Positions 15,081 to 24,404 of a DNA stretch of 64,000 nucleotides are shown here, piece after piece. This DNA is from Streptomyces sp. V3I7 (GTDB taxonomy: Bacteria; Actinomycetota; Actinomycetes; Streptomycetales; Streptomycetaceae), in the NCBI RefSeq assembly GCF_030817495.1, contig NZ_JAUSZK010000001.1, forward strand, positions 4,319,001 through 4,383,000, written 5' to 3'. The notes below the pieces were generated by a model. The model was not told the origin of the DNA, did not search any database, and saw only the letters and a program-made list of their open reading frames with translations. A program made the translations under genes and the position numbers. How positions within the stretch are numbered: position 1 is the stretch's first letter; each line of letters begins with the position of its first letter.

Positions 15081-17423
15081 TCACTCCGTTCGCAGGCCGT
15101 CCGGGCGTATCAGCCGCAGCAGCGGCGGCAGGCTGAGCAGGGTCACCGTGATGACGACCGCGCCCCCGGCGCCGGCCATCGACAGCACGGCCGTCCAGTC
15201 CACCGTCACCGACGTGTTGGTCATCCGCAGCAGTACGGCGCCCAGGAGCAGGCCGATCGACGAGGCCAGGAGCAGGCCGAGGGCGACCGGGATCGCGGTC
15301 TGCCACAGCACCGACAGGCACAGCGTGCGGCGCCGGGTACCGAAGGCGACCAGGACCGACAGCAGCTTTCTGCGTTCACGCAGCTGCTCCAGCTGGGAGA
15401 CGAGCAGGCTCGCGCCGATCAGCATCAGCACGCAGACCGCGCCGATGAACAGGCCGGTGCGGATGGCGGTGAACCGGTGGGATTCCACGTCGGCCGTCAG
15501 GAGGAACAGGTCCGCGAACGGGTCGAGCGACGCCGCCGTCGTGCGCACGTACTCGTACACGTCCGGCACGGACTCGTCGACCGACAGATAGGCCACCGCG
15601 TCGGTCAGGGCCGCGGCCCGCGCGGGCAGCGCCCCCGGCGTCACCAGGAAGCCGCCCCGGCGCTCGCCCATCAGGTCCGGCGCCGACCGCGCGTGCTTCA
15701 TGCCGGCCGGTACGGTCCAACTGGTCTGCCTGTGAAGGCCCGTTCCGTAGGACGGGTCGAAGTACAGCTTTCTGCCGGGCTCGGCGAGCTTCGCGGTGCC
15801 GGCGTCGAACTCGCTGCCGCTCACCGTGAACACGTCGCCATTTCTGCAGGAGGGCAGCCGCGCCACCTCCCGCAGGGCCGCGCAGTCGCCGACGGTCAGC
15901 TGGGTGGAGTCCTTCGGCGGCAGGCTCCCCGGCCGCGTGCTCCACGGCGTGTCTCCGAGGAAGCCGTGGGACAGTGCCGTGACCTTGCGTACGCCCTTGG
16001 TGTAAGCCAACTCCCTTGCGGAAGAGGCGCGTTCGACGCCCGCCGACAGGGAGATCTTCATCTGGGTCCGGTCGGGGTCCCAGCGTGCGCCCTTCGTGTA
16101 CTCGTCCTGCACTCCGGCGAACAGCATCTGCAGGGCGATCGCCGCGGCCACCGCCACCGCGATGCCGTTGACCATGCGCGCCGCCGCTCCGCTGCTCAAC
16201 TGCAGCCGCCGTACCGCGAGTTGCCAGGCGACGCCGCCGTGGCCGAGCCGGGCGGCGAGCCGCTCCACCGCCCACGGCAGCAGCGCGGTGACGCCGACGA
16301 GCAGGAGAATGACGCCGCCGCCGACCAGGAGCCGGTTGAAGCCTCCGTTGTTCGGGCCTTGGCCGATCATCGGGTACAGCATGGCCAGTCCGGCCGGCGG
16401 CAGCAGCAGCCGCCACCACAGGCGCCGCCGCACGGGACGTGCCGTACGGACCACTCCCAGCGGCTCGATGACCACACGCCGCAGGGCGAACAGGGTGACC
16501 AGGACGGCGGCCACCGGCACCGCGAGGGCCACGACCGCCGTCAGCGTGGCGGACGGGGTCAGATCGCCGGGGAGGACGCTGGTGCCGGCGATCTGAACGG
16601 AGCCCGCGAGCCGGCGGCCGACCAGGAAGAAACCGGCGCCGAGGACCAGGCCGAACAGCGACCCCGCCAGCGCCTCGCCCGCGGCGATCCGCAGCGTCGT
16701 CCGGCGGTCGGAGCCGACCAGCCGCAGCGCCGCCAGCCTCCGGTCGCGCCGCTCACCGCCGAACCGTACGGCCGTCGCGATGAACACGGCGACCGGCGCG
16801 AGCAGGGCGACGAAGACGACGAGGACGAGCAGGACCAGCACCGGGTCCGTCCGCTGGGGCACCGGCTGCGGCGCCCCGAAGGCGTTGATCCGCCCCACCT
16901 TCCAGCCGTCGATTCTCGCGGCGAGCCCCTCGGCGCCCGCGTAGTAGGCGAGTTCGCGCGAGCCGATCAGCCCGCTCGCCCCGATGGTCCCGGTGATCCG
17001 GTACGGGATCCGCTCCCGCAGCAGCCCGGCGCCGTCGGAGGCGAGCAGCTCCTTCAGCGCGGGGGAGACGAGCATGTCGCCCTTCGCCGGGTATCGCTCC
17101 ACTCCCGGCGGCAGCGGCGCCCGCGCCCCCTCCGGCTCGACCAGCCGGCCTCGGACGTCCCCGCCCCGGTAGACCGTGTCGGTGTCGGCGATGACGAGCG
17201 TGTCGTCGGCCCGGGGCCTCGCCTCCGGGGCGTACGTGTAGTCCAGGCGCGCCTGCTCACGCTCGTTCCGCTCCGCCAGCGCGGTCGGTATCGACGCCGT
17301 GAGCAGCAGCAGCGCCACCCCGAGTCCCACCCCCACCCCGGTCAGCAGGGTCCGGGCCCAGCCCTCGCGCCCGCCCGTCACGGCGAATCTGACCCCCATG
17401 GCCAGATCGGCCGACGCCCTCAT
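15081..17423 (-). CDS. FtsX-type ABC transporter permease
   Basis: A 780-aa permease with two FtsX/MacB-like halves. An N-terminal membrane segment (about 21-42) precedes an extracytoplasmic domain to about residue 190. A cluster of four segments follows, with the FtsX motif RRDRRLAALRLVGSDRRTTLRIAAGEALAGSLFGLVLG (two adjoining pieces) near 230-265, then further pairs. A second large extracytoplasmic loop (about 440-640) precedes three final segments with RRKLLSVLVAFGTRRRTL. Such systems export antibiotics or lipids, or couple to cell-wall enzymes. It overlaps the ATPase gene by 4 bp (ATGA), so both form one unit under the PadR regulator upstream. Confidence 0.88.
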   Translation of the reverse strand: MRASADLAMGVRFAVTGGREGWARTLLTGVGVGLGVALLLLTASIPTALAERNEREQARLDYTYAPEARPRADDTLVIADTDTVYRGGDVRGRLVEPEGARAPLPPGVERYPAKGDMLVSPALKELLASDGAGLLRERIPYRITGTIGASGLIGSRELAYYAGAEGLAARIDGWKVGRINAFGAPQPVPQRTDPVLVLLVLVVFVALLAPVAVFIATAVRFGGERRDRRLAALRLVGSDRRTTLRIAAGEALAGSLFGLVLGAGFFLVGRRLAGSVQIAGTSVLPGDLTPSATLTAVVALAVPVAAVLVTLFALRRVVIEPLGVVRTARPVRRRLWWRLLLPPAGLAMLYPMIGQGPNNGGFNRLLVGGGVILLLVGVTALLPWAVERLAARLGHGGVAWQLAVRRLQLSSGAAARMVNGIAVAVAAAIALQMLFAGVQDEYTKGARWDPDRTQMKISLSAGVERASSARELAYTKGVRKVTALSHGFLGDTPWSTRPGSLPPKDSTQLTVGDCAALREVARLPSCRNGDVFTVSGSEFDAGTAKLAEPGRKLYFDPSYGTGLHRQTSWTVPAGMKHARSAPDLMGERRGGFLVTPGALPARAAALTDAVAYLSVDESVPDVYEYVRTTAASLDPFADLFLLTADVESHRFTAIRTGLFIGAVCVLMLIGASLLVSQLEQLRERRKLLSVLVAFGTRRRTLCLSVLWQTAIPVALGLLLASSIGLLLGAVLLRMTNTSVTVDWTAVLSMAGAGGAVVITVTLLSLPPLLRLIRPDGLRTE

Positions 17424-18130
17424 CCGGCGCGCTCCATGCCCAGCGCCCGGGACCGGCCGTCCCGTACGACGACCTCGCGGTCGGACCAGGCCGCCACGCG
17501 CGCCTCGTGCGTGACAAGGACGACGGCGGCATCGGTCGTACGGGCCGCGTCCGTCAGCAGCTCCATCACGCGCTCGCCGTTGAGCGAGTCGAGCGCGCCG
17601 GTCGGCTCGTCGGCGAACAGCACCCGAGGACGGGAGACCAGCGCACGGGCCACCGCGACCCGCTGCCCCTGGCCGCCGGAGACCTCACCGGGCCGCTTGC
17701 CCTTCAGGTCGTCGGCCTCCAGCCGCTCCAGCCAGGAGAGCGCGGTCCGCTCGGCCTCCTTGCGCGGGGTGCCGTTCAGCCTGAGCGGCAGCGCGACGTT
17801 CTCCACACAGGTCAGCTCCGGCACGAGCTGCCCGAACTGGAACACGAAGCCGAACTCGGACCGGCGGAGCGCGCTGCGCCGGGCGTCGTTCATCGTGGCG
17901 AACTTCTGCCCGTCGTACGTGATCGACCCGGAGTCGGGCCGCACGACCCCGGCGAGGCAGTGCAGCAGCGTCGACTTGCCGGAGCCGGAGGGGCCCATCA
18001 CGGCCACGATCTCGCCGGGGTGGAGCGAGAGCGAGGCGTCCTCGAGCGCGACGGTCGGCCCGTACGTCTTGCGCAGCCGCTCGGCGGTGAGCAGGGGAGC
18101 GGGAGAAGAGGAGTACGAGGCGGTGGTCAT
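17420..18130 (-). CDS. ABC transporter ATP-binding protein (MacB/LolD-like)
   Basis: A 236-aa nucleotide-binding subunit. Walker A is GPSGSGKSTLL near residue 45, the Q-loop FVFQFGQLVPELT, the signature VSGGQGQRVAVARALV near 142, Walker B RVLFADEPTGALD near 165 and the switch His in VVLVTHEARVA. The signature and the L-x-x-E-P-T-G-x-L-D pattern place it in the MacB/LolD/FtsE group that works with FtsX-type permeases. The ATG at 18130 overlaps the padR stop (ATGA), and its own stop overlaps the permease start (ATGA). It energises export of an unknown substrate. Confidence 0.92.
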   Translation of the reverse strand: MTTASYSSSPAPLLTAERLRKTYGPTVALEDASLSLHPGEIVAVMGPSGSGKSTLLHCLAGVVRPDSGSITYDGQKFATMNDARRSALRRSEFGFVFQFGQLVPELTCVENVALPLRLNGTPRKEAERTALSWLERLEADDLKGKRPGEVSGGQGQRVAVARALVSRPRVLFADEPTGALDSLNGERVMELLTDAARTTDAAVVLVTHEARVAAWSDREVVVRDGRSRALGMERAG

Positions 18131-18651
18131 CGGGTCACCGCCTCGCGGAGCCGGTCCAGGCGTGCGGCGGTCAGTTCCAGCCAGCGCAGGTCGGCCTCCA
18201 GATGGAACAGGGCGTGGTCGCAGATCAGCTGGTCCGCGAGGTCGCCCCGGCGCTTGCGCTCGGTCAGGACCCGCATGCTGCGCAGGTGCTCGGCGCGCTG
18301 GGTGTCGAGGATGCCGGACGCGTCCCGGTGGGTCAGGAGGGCCAGCACGATCTTGGTGTAGAGCGTGGACTGGAGGTACGGCTCCGGCTTCTCCGGCGTC
18401 ACGAGCCACTGTTCGACGTCGGTGATCCCGGCGTCGGTGATGGCGTACCGCTTGCGCTCGGGGCCGCCGTCCGACTCGATCCCGTCGACCTCGACGAGAC
18501 CGTTCTTCAGCAGCCGGGACATCGTCGCGTAGACCTGGCCGTAGTGCAGCGGCCGGTCGTGACCGAACTGCTCGTCGAAGGCCCGCTTCAGGTCGTAGCC
18601 GTGCCGGGGACCGGACTCCAGGAGCCCGAGAAGTGTGTGACCGATGGACAT
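18127..18651 (-). CDS. PadR family transcriptional regulator
   Basis: A 174-aa PadR regulator. The winged helix (residues 1-80) reads MSIGHTLLGLLESGPRHGYDL, then PLHYGQVYATMSRLLKNGLVEVD and ERKRYAITDAGITDVEQWL. The C-terminal half (about 85-170) is a coiled dimerisation domain. PadR proteins usually repress a neighbouring transporter and lose DNA binding on ligand contact. This one precedes the ABC pair with a 4-bp overlap. There is no ribosome site. A candidate -10 (TAGTGT) ends about 7 bases before the ATG, so the mRNA is probably leaderless. Repeats of GTGTATA lie just upstream. Confidence 0.88.
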   Translation of the reverse strand: MSIGHTLLGLLESGPRHGYDLKRAFDEQFGHDRPLHYGQVYATMSRLLKNGLVEVDGIESDGGPERKRYAITDAGITDVEQWLVTPEKPEPYLQSTLYTKIVLALLTHRDASGILDTQRAEHLRSMRVLTERKRRGDLADQLICDHALFHLEADLRWLELTAARLDRLREAVTR

Positions 18652-18660
18652 GTCAAGCAC

Positions 18661-18693
18661 ACTACACGCTGTGTATACGCGGGGTGTATAGCT
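18661..18693 (-). promoter_or_regulatory. padR promoter with probable PadR operator
   Basis: CTACAC...GTGTATAC...GTGTATAG between 18662 and 18692 forms an imperfect inverted/direct repeat set based on GTGTATA and CTACAC, covering the candidate -10 of padR. AT-rich and symmetric in an otherwise GC-rich region. Autoregulation by PadR is inferred. Confidence 0.5.
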
Positions 18694-18950
18694 GCGGGTG
18701 AGAAAGGCGGCGCCGATGAATTCCGGCCTCGCGGCGAGGGCCGGAAGGTGCTCGATCCGGACATCATTTGCCGTTCCGGGCAACTCTTTGCGGCCGTCGG
18801 TCGTCGGTTCCGGTGGGGCAGGTGCTGATTCTCACGTCCGTAAAAGAGCGGATCGTGGCCCCTTTGTCGCGTGCGGCGGTGTTAGCTTTCTGAGCTGATC
18901 TGATCCACGCACGATGTGACAACCGAGGACGAAGCGGAGTAGACGGACTC
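18694..18950. other. Intergenic region between padR and the penicillin-binding protein gene
   Basis: No gene is supported. The plus-strand promoter of the penicillin-binding protein gene should lie here; an AT-richer patch near 18880-18900 (GTGTTAGCTTTCTGAGCTGATC) is the best candidate. A CGGAG ribosome site precedes the ATG at 18951. Confidence 0.4.
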
Positions 18951-21257
18951 ATGGGACGAGCGGAAGACAGACGGGCGCGCCAGCGCGGTGGCCACCGCGC
19001 CGCACCGGGGCGCCGCTCGGAGCCGGGCGCGGGTGGCGGGTCCGGCCGCAGCGGCATACGCAGGCTGTTCACCTGGCGCAAGATCCTCGGCACGATCCTC
19101 GGCGCCTGCCTGCTCGGCATCTGCTCCTTCATCGTGCTGTACCTGGTGGTCGACGTCCCCGAGGGCAACGCGGCCGCGAAGAGCCAGAGCAACGTCTACA
19201 AGTACAGCGACGGCTCGATCCTGGCCCGCAAGGGCACGGTCAACCGGGAGATCGTGGACCTGTCCAAGGTCCCGAAGCCCGTCCAGCTCAGCTTCGTGGC
19301 GGCCGAGAACAAGACCTTCTACAAGGACGCCGGCGTCGACCTCAAGGGCACCGCCCGCGGCCTGCTCACCACCCTCTCCGGGCGGGGCAAGGCCGGCGGT
19401 TCGACGATCACTCAGCAGTACGTCAAGAACTACTACCTCAACCAGGACCAGACCGTCAGCCGCAAGCTGAAGGAGCTGGTCATAGCGTTGAAGGTGGACC
19501 GCCAGCAGTCGAAGAGCGACATCCTCGCGGGCTACATCAACACCAGCTACTACGGCCGCGGCGCCTACGGCATCCAGGCCGCCGCCCAGGCCTACTACCA
19601 CGTCGACGCCCAGGACCTCGACGTCCAGCAGGGCGCGTACCTCGCCGCGCTGCTCCAGGCGCCGAGCCAGTACGACTGGGCGGCCGCCTCCGCCACCGGC
19701 AAGCGGCTGGTCAAGAACCGCTGGAACTACGTCCTGGACAACATGGTCGAGGAGGGCTGGCTGCCCAAGGCGGAGCGCGACGCCATGAAGTTCCCGGTGC
19801 CCAAGGAGCCCAAGGGCGCCCCCGGTCTGGAAGGCCAGAAGGGCTACCTGGTCGAGCTCGCCAACAAGCAGCTGGAGAAGCAGCTGATGCGGCAGCAGGA
19901 CCTCACCCAGTCCCAGGCGGAGGCCGCGGTCCTCGACCAGGGCTGGACCATCACCCTCAACGTCGACAAGAAGAAGCAGCGGCAGCTGGAGCAGGCCGTC
20001 CGCGGCCAGCTGACCTCCAAGCTCGACCCGAAGCAGCGCAAGGTCGACGGCAGCGTCCAGGCCGGCGCCGTCTCCGTCGACCCGAAGACGGGCGGGATCG
20101 TCGCCCTGTACGGCGGCCAGGACTACTACGACCACTACACCAGCAACGCGACGCGCGCGGACTTCCAGCCGGCGTCGACGTTCAAGCCGCTGATCCTCGC
20201 CGCCGGCCTGGAGGAGAGCGCGACGACCCAGGACGGCCGGCCGATCAACCCGAACACGATCTACGACGGCACCAGCCGCCGCCCCGTCCAGGGCAGCGCC
20301 ATCGGCTTCGCGCCGCCGAACGAGGACGACCACGACTACGGCCGCATCAACGTCCAGACGGCGATGAACAAGTCGGTCAACTCCGTCTTCGCGCAGATGG
20401 GCGTGGACGTCGGCATGAAGAACGTGCTCGGCGTCGCGGGCGACCTCGGCATGGAGACCAAGGGCCTGCAGGCCGTACCGGCGCAGACCCTCGGCACCAT
20501 GGGCGCGAGCCCGCTGGAGATGGCCGGGGTGTACGCCACCCTCGACAACCACGGCCGCAAGGTGACGCCGTCGATCATCAAGTCGGCGGAGAAGCAGAAC
20601 ACCAGCGTCGACATGCCCGACCCGATCGGCGACCAGGTCATCAGCCGCAACGCCGCCGACACGGTGACCTCGGTGCTCACCGGCGTGGTCGACGACGGCA
20701 CGGCCCGCGAGTCCGTCGCCAACAACCCGCTGCGCGACGGCCAGCAGGTCGCCGGCAAGACGGGCACCTCCGACGAGAACCGCTCGGCCTGGTTCACCGG
20801 CTACACGCCCGACCTGGTCACCTCGGTCGGCCTGTTCGGCGAGGACCCCAAGACGAACCATCACACCTCGCTGAGGGGCGCGACCGGCCTGATCCCGGGC
20901 AGCGGCCGGATCAACGGCGGCGGCTACCCGGCGCAGATCTGGGCGGCGTACACCTTCGGTGTCACAGGCGGCGCCCCGTTCGACCTGGAGACCACCCAGG
21001 GCGCGGCCGTCCAGCCGACCGACACGCCGACGACCTCCGCGCCGCCGTCCGACACGCCGACCAGCGAGCCGCCGACCTCCGAGGCGCCGACGTCCGAGGC
21101 GCCGAGCGAGAGCGCGACGCAGAGCCCGAGCACCTCGGCGCCGCCGTCGCAGAGCTCGCCGCCCGGCAGGCCGACCGCGCCGACGACCTCGCCGACGCTC
21201 GACGTCACGGAGAACCCGCTGCGGCCGAAGTCCAAGACGCAGGAGGAGCAGCAGTAA
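18951..21257 (+). CDS. Class A penicillin-binding protein (transglycosylase/transpeptidase)
   Basis: A 768-aa bifunctional wall synthase. A basic cytoplasmic tail precedes one membrane anchor (about 45-66). The glycosyltransferase family 51 domain (about 85-260) has FVAAENKTFYKDAGVDLKG with the catalytic Glu, then GGSTITQQYVKNYYL and KVDRQQSKSDILAGYINTSYYGRGAYGI. The transpeptidase domain (about 370-650) has the serine motif STFK at Ser409, SVN at 475 and KTGTS at 603. The tail from about residue 683 is a Pro/Ser/Thr-rich extracellular extension. It polymerises and cross-links peptidoglycan. It stands alone and ends in a shared terminator. Confidence 0.93.
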   Translation: MGRAEDRRARQRGGHRAAPGRRSEPGAGGGSGRSGIRRLFTWRKILGTILGACLLGICSFIVLYLVVDVPEGNAAAKSQSNVYKYSDGSILARKGTVNREIVDLSKVPKPVQLSFVAAENKTFYKDAGVDLKGTARGLLTTLSGRGKAGGSTITQQYVKNYYLNQDQTVSRKLKELVIALKVDRQQSKSDILAGYINTSYYGRGAYGIQAAAQAYYHVDAQDLDVQQGAYLAALLQAPSQYDWAAASATGKRLVKNRWNYVLDNMVEEGWLPKAERDAMKFPVPKEPKGAPGLEGQKGYLVELANKQLEKQLMRQQDLTQSQAEAAVLDQGWTITLNVDKKKQRQLEQAVRGQLTSKLDPKQRKVDGSVQAGAVSVDPKTGGIVALYGGQDYYDHYTSNATRADFQPASTFKPLILAAGLEESATTQDGRPINPNTIYDGTSRRPVQGSAIGFAPPNEDDHDYGRINVQTAMNKSVNSVFAQMGVDVGMKNVLGVAGDLGMETKGLQAVPAQTLGTMGASPLEMAGVYATLDNHGRKVTPSIIKSAEKQNTSVDMPDPIGDQVISRNAADTVTSVLTGVVDDGTARESVANNPLRDGQQVAGKTGTSDENRSAWFTGYTPDLVTSVGLFGEDPKTNHHTSLRGATGLIPGSGRINGGGYPAQIWAAYTFGVTGGAPFDLETTQGAAVQPTDTPTTSAPPSDTPTSEPPTSEAPTSEAPSESATQSPSTSAPPSQSSPPGRPTAPTTSPTLDVTENPLRPKSKTQEEQQ

Positions 21258-21268
21258 GCGAGAGAGAG

Positions 21269-21292
21269 GGGCCGTGCCACCCGGCGCGGCCC
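21269..21292. terminator. Bidirectional hairpin between penicillin-binding protein and SpoIIE-type genes
   Basis: GGGCCGTGCC and GGCGCGGCCC form a 10-bp stem with one G-T pair and loop ACCC, then TTCCTC. It lies 12 bp after one stop and 4 bp before the other, in a convergent gap. Confidence 0.65.
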
Positions 21293-21296
21293 TTCC

Positions 21297-23396
21297 TCAT
21301 GTGCCGTTCAGCTCGAACCAGACCACCTTGCCGGTGCTCAGCCGGGTCGCGCCCCAGCGCCGGGCCAGCCGGTTCACCAGATACAGCCCGCGGCCGCCCT
21401 CGTCGGTGGCGCGGGCCTGCCGCAGCCGGGGCAGCTGCGGCACGTCGTCACCGACCTCACAGCGCAGCACGTCGGTGCGCAGCAGCCGGAGCGTGATCGA
21501 GCGCGACGCGTAGCGCACCGCGTTGGTGACGACCTCGCTGACCAGCAGCTCCACCGAGTCGCTCAGCTCCTCCAGGCCCCACTCGGCCAGCGCGCCCCGG
21601 GCCAGGCGCCGGGCGCGGCCGGGCGCCGTCTCCTCCGGGTCCAGCGACCAGTACGCCACGTCGCTCGGCGCGATCCCGTCGAAGCGGGCGGCGAGCAGCG
21701 CGATGTCGTCGTCCCGGTCGCCCGGGCCGAGCATGTCGAGCACCTCGTCGCACAGCGCCTCCAGCGGCGGCGGATGGTCCGGCCCGGTCAGCCGGGCGGT
21801 CGCCGCGAGCCGCTCCCGCAGCTGCTCTATGCCGGTCCACACGTCCCGCAGCCGGGACTCCACCAGGCCGTCGGTGTACAGCAGCAGCGTGGCCCCGGCC
21901 GGGGCGTCCAGCTCGACCGCCTCGAAGTCGACACCGCCGACGCCGATCGGCGCGCCCGCCGGCACCCGCAGCACCTCGGCCTCGCCGCTCTGGTGCAGCA
22001 GGACGGGCGGTGGGTGGCCGGCGTTGGCGATCGTGATGCGGTGCGACACCGGGTCGTACACGGCGTACAGGCAGGTCGCCATGCGGTCGGTGCCCAGGCG
22101 CTGCGCCTGCTCGTCGAGGTGGTGCAGCACCTCCTGCGGGGGCAGGTCGAGCCCCGCGAGGGTCTGCGCCGTCGTACGAAGCTGGCCCATGATCGCGGCC
22201 GAGGTCATGGAGTGGCCCATGACGTCGCCGACGACGAGCGCGACCCGGCTGCCGGGCAGCGGTATGGCGTCGTACCAGTCGCCGCCCACGCGGGCCGTCT
22301 CGGCGGCGGGCAGATAGCGGGACGCCAGCCGCACGCCCGTCGGGCGGGGCAGCGTTTCGGGCAGCATGGTGCGCTGGAGCTCGTCGGCGATGTAGGCCTC
22401 GCGGCCGTAGAGCACGGCCTTGTCGATGCCGAGCGCGGTGTGGGTGGCGAGCTGGGCGGCCACCAGCAGGTCGTCAGACTCGAACGCGTGGCGCTCCGGG
22501 CGGCGCAGGAAGACCGCCGCGCCGATGACTCGGCGGCGCCCGCGCAGCGGGGCGAGGATCGCGTGCTGCCCGTCGGGGATCAGCGACTGGGCACCCTCGC
22601 CGATCAGTTCGGGCAGGGCGGCGCGCGCGGCGGGCGCGTCGGCGAACACGGGCCGTACGCCGCGCAGCACCTCGCCCAGGGCGCCGCCGGGGCGCACCTC
22701 GCACAGCTCGGCGGTCAGGGCGGACAGCCCCGAGAGCGCCGCGGGATCGGCGGGCTCCGGCTCGGCGGCCGCCTGCGTGGGCAGGAAGCCGCCGTCGGTG
22801 TCCCGCTCCTCGGGTATCCGGTCGGTGCGGCGCAGCCGCAGCACCACGGGTCCGGTGGGCCGCTCGTCGCCGACCGGCAGCGGGTCGCGGAGATAGACGA
22901 GGATCGCGTCCGAGAACGTCGGTACGGTGGCCCGGCACAGGCCCATCACGATCTCGTCGAGGTCGATGCCGCGGGCGATCCGCCGGGTCGCGGCGCCGAC
23001 GAACCGCAGCCGGTCACCGACCCGCCGCATCGGCATCGGCCGCCCGGGCGGCAGTCCCCGCCCGGTCCTGCGGTCCTCGTCGGGGGCAGGCTGGACGGGT
23101 ATCTCCTCCGAGGCGGGCGCGGGCCGCGGACGGTGCGCGTCGGTCTCGGCGGCGGCGGGCTGCGCGTGCTCGGGGCCGTTGACGGGGGACTCCTTCTCCG
23201 TGCCGCGGGGCGTGGTGGCGCCGGGTGCGGCGGGCGTGTCGCCGGTGCGCGCCTGTGCGGGCAGGGCGGCGGTACCGCAGGGCTGCGGGGCGTGCGAGGG
23301 GTACGGAGCGTGGGGGGCAGGTGCGAGCGCCCCGCGGGGGTCCGCGGGGTCGACGCCCGGCTGGGGGCTGTCGTAGGAGGTGGGCTGCTCCGTCAC
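21297..23396 (-). CDS. SpoIIE-type PP2C phosphatase with GAF and anti-sigma ATPase domains
   Basis: About 699 aa. The first 110 residues are Pro/Ala-rich and disordered. A GAF-like sensor (about 125-335) contains ILVYLRDPLPVGDERP and AILAPLRGRRRVIGAAVFLRR. The PP2C/SpoIIE domain (about 350-560) has VGGDWYDAIPLPGSRVALVVGDVMGHS (two motif pieces with metal-binding Asp), NAGHPPPVLL and LYTDGLVESR. A C-terminal HATPase (about 585-695) has ELLVSEVVTNAVRYA and DEGGRGLYLVNRLA. Such proteins dephosphorylate anti-anti-sigma factors and may inhibit partner sigma factors directly. The start is uncertain: GTG 23396 (giving VTEQPTSYDS) or GTG 23438. Confidence 0.87.
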   Translation of the reverse strand: MTEQPTSYDSPQPGVDPADPRGALAPAPHAPYPSHAPQPCGTAALPAQARTGDTPAAPGATTPRGTEKESPVNGPEHAQPAAAETDAHRPRPAPASEEIPVQPAPDEDRRTGRGLPPGRPMPMRRVGDRLRFVGAATRRIARGIDLDEIVMGLCRATVPTFSDAILVYLRDPLPVGDERPTGPVVLRLRRTDRIPEERDTDGGFLPTQAAAEPEPADPAALSGLSALTAELCEVRPGGALGEVLRGVRPVFADAPAARAALPELIGEGAQSLIPDGQHAILAPLRGRRRVIGAAVFLRRPERHAFESDDLLVAAQLATHTALGIDKAVLYGREAYIADELQRTMLPETLPRPTGVRLASRYLPAAETARVGGDWYDAIPLPGSRVALVVGDVMGHSMTSAAIMGQLRTTAQTLAGLDLPPQEVLHHLDEQAQRLGTDRMATCLYAVYDPVSHRITIANAGHPPPVLLHQSGEAEVLRVPAGAPIGVGGVDFEAVELDAPAGATLLLYTDGLVESRLRDVWTGIEQLRERLAATARLTGPDHPPPLEALCDEVLDMLGPGDRDDDIALLAARFDGIAPSDVAYWSLDPEETAPGRARRLARGALAEWGLEELSDSVELLVSEVVTNAVRYASRSITLRLLRTDVLRCEVGDDVPQLPRLRQARATDEGGRGLYLVNRLARRWGATRLSTGKVVWFELNGT

Positions 23397-23691
23397 GCGC
23401 GTCGAATCCGTCCGTCCGGGGCCGCGTGCCGAGCGCACGGTTCGGCCCGCAGAATTCCCGATACCCGCGATACGTGCCCCGGGAACGGAATTTCCGCGTG
23501 GTCAGGGGCCGTTCCTGTGCCACCGGCGAACCGTCCGCGGTGTGTACCGGTGTCGCCCTCGTACCCGTCGCTCACGAACTGCCGCCCCTTTGTGACGTTC
23601 GGTCAAGCCCGGCACCCGGTCCGGGAGTTGTTGATGTCTACCCTTGCGGAGGACGATCCTACGGTTGTGGACCGGGGGCGCATCAAGGGTC
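23397..23691. other. Intergenic region without a supported gene
   Basis: Separates the SpoIIE-type gene start from the DUF402 gene end (both minus strand). It must contain the SpoIIE-type promoter. AT-richer patches occur near 23450 and 23575. No terminator of note was found. Confidence 0.3.
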
Positions 23692-24393
23692 TCATGAGGA
23701 CACGCGCGTGGGCGTACGGTCCCAGTCGCCCGGCAGCGGCGGTACCGGCCAGGACGGATCGGGGCGCCAGCGCGGCCAGGCCTCCGAGAACGGCGGCCCC
23801 CAGGCGTGGATCACGTCCACCGCGGCCCGCCCGGCCTCCCGCACCCGCTCGGCGAGCCGGGCGTCCATCAGGCCGTCCCGCTGTGCCTGCGCGAACTCGT
23901 CCTCGTCGCGCCAGTGCCAACTGCGGTCCGGGTTCACGGAGATGTCCAGGAAGTGGTCCTCGGAGTCGACGCCGCCCGCCCAACGCCTCAGCGGCTCCTC
24001 GAGATTGACGTACCAGTTCTTGAACCGCCAGCCCGGTTCCCAGAACAGCCACACCGACCAGGGCTCACCGGGCCGGGCCAGCTTCAGCACGCCCGTGCCG
24101 AACCAGCGGTCGCGCTGCACGGCGCGGGGCTTGGTGTAGCGGGACTCCAGCGGCTCGACGTGCACGGGGGTGCCGTCGGCGAGGACCGGGCGTACGCACT
24201 CGGTGCCGGGCGCCATCCACACGGCCAGCACTTCCGGGTCGTCGCGGACGACGGTGACGGGGCGCGCGATGTGGATGTGCTCGCCGGCGTTCTCCCGGTA
24301 TCGCCACAGGATGTGACTCCCGGGCGCCCAGAAGCCCGTCGATCCGCCCGCTCCCCCGCGTTCTTCGCGCCGCACTGCTCCGCCGTCTGCCAT
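23692..24393 (-). CDS. DUF402 domain protein (FomD-like)
   Basis: A 233-aa protein of the DUF402 family. The core has TGVLKLARPGEPWSVWLFWEPGWRFKNWYVNLEEPLRRW (adjoining pieces) followed by GVDSEDHFLDISVNPDRSWHWRDEDEF, whose clustered Asp/Glu residues are the likely metal/nucleotide phosphate ligands known in FomD. Relatives act as phosphohydrolases or nucleoside diphosphatases, and FomD is a CMP-ester hydrolase in fosfomycin synthesis. The present substrate is unknown. TAATAT on the minus strand sits about 9 bases before the ATG, with no ribosome site, which points to a leaderless mRNA. Confidence 0.82.
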   Translation of the reverse strand: MADGGAVRREERGGAGGSTGFWAPGSHILWRYRENAGEHIHIARPVTVVRDDPEVLAVWMAPGTECVRPVLADGTPVHVEPLESRYTKPRAVQRDRWFGTGVLKLARPGEPWSVWLFWEPGWRFKNWYVNLEEPLRRWAGGVDSEDHFLDISVNPDRSWHWRDEDEFAQAQRDGLMDARLAERVREAGRAAVDVIHAWGPPFSEAWPRWRPDPSWPVPPLPGDWDRTPTRVSS

Positions 24394-24404
24394 GGAGAGA
24401 TATT

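Noticed and set aside
23635..24008. Plus-strand frame beginning MSTLAEDDPTVVDRG
   Set aside because: The start looks protein-like for about 25 residues, but the rest runs antisense through the DUF402 gene with Arg/Pro-rich composition and no ribosome site.
21774..24008. Very long plus-strand open frame opposite the SpoIIE-type gene
   Set aside because: It is an antisense shadow: stop codons are rare in any frame of such GC-rich DNA, and the real gene on the minus strand has clear domains.
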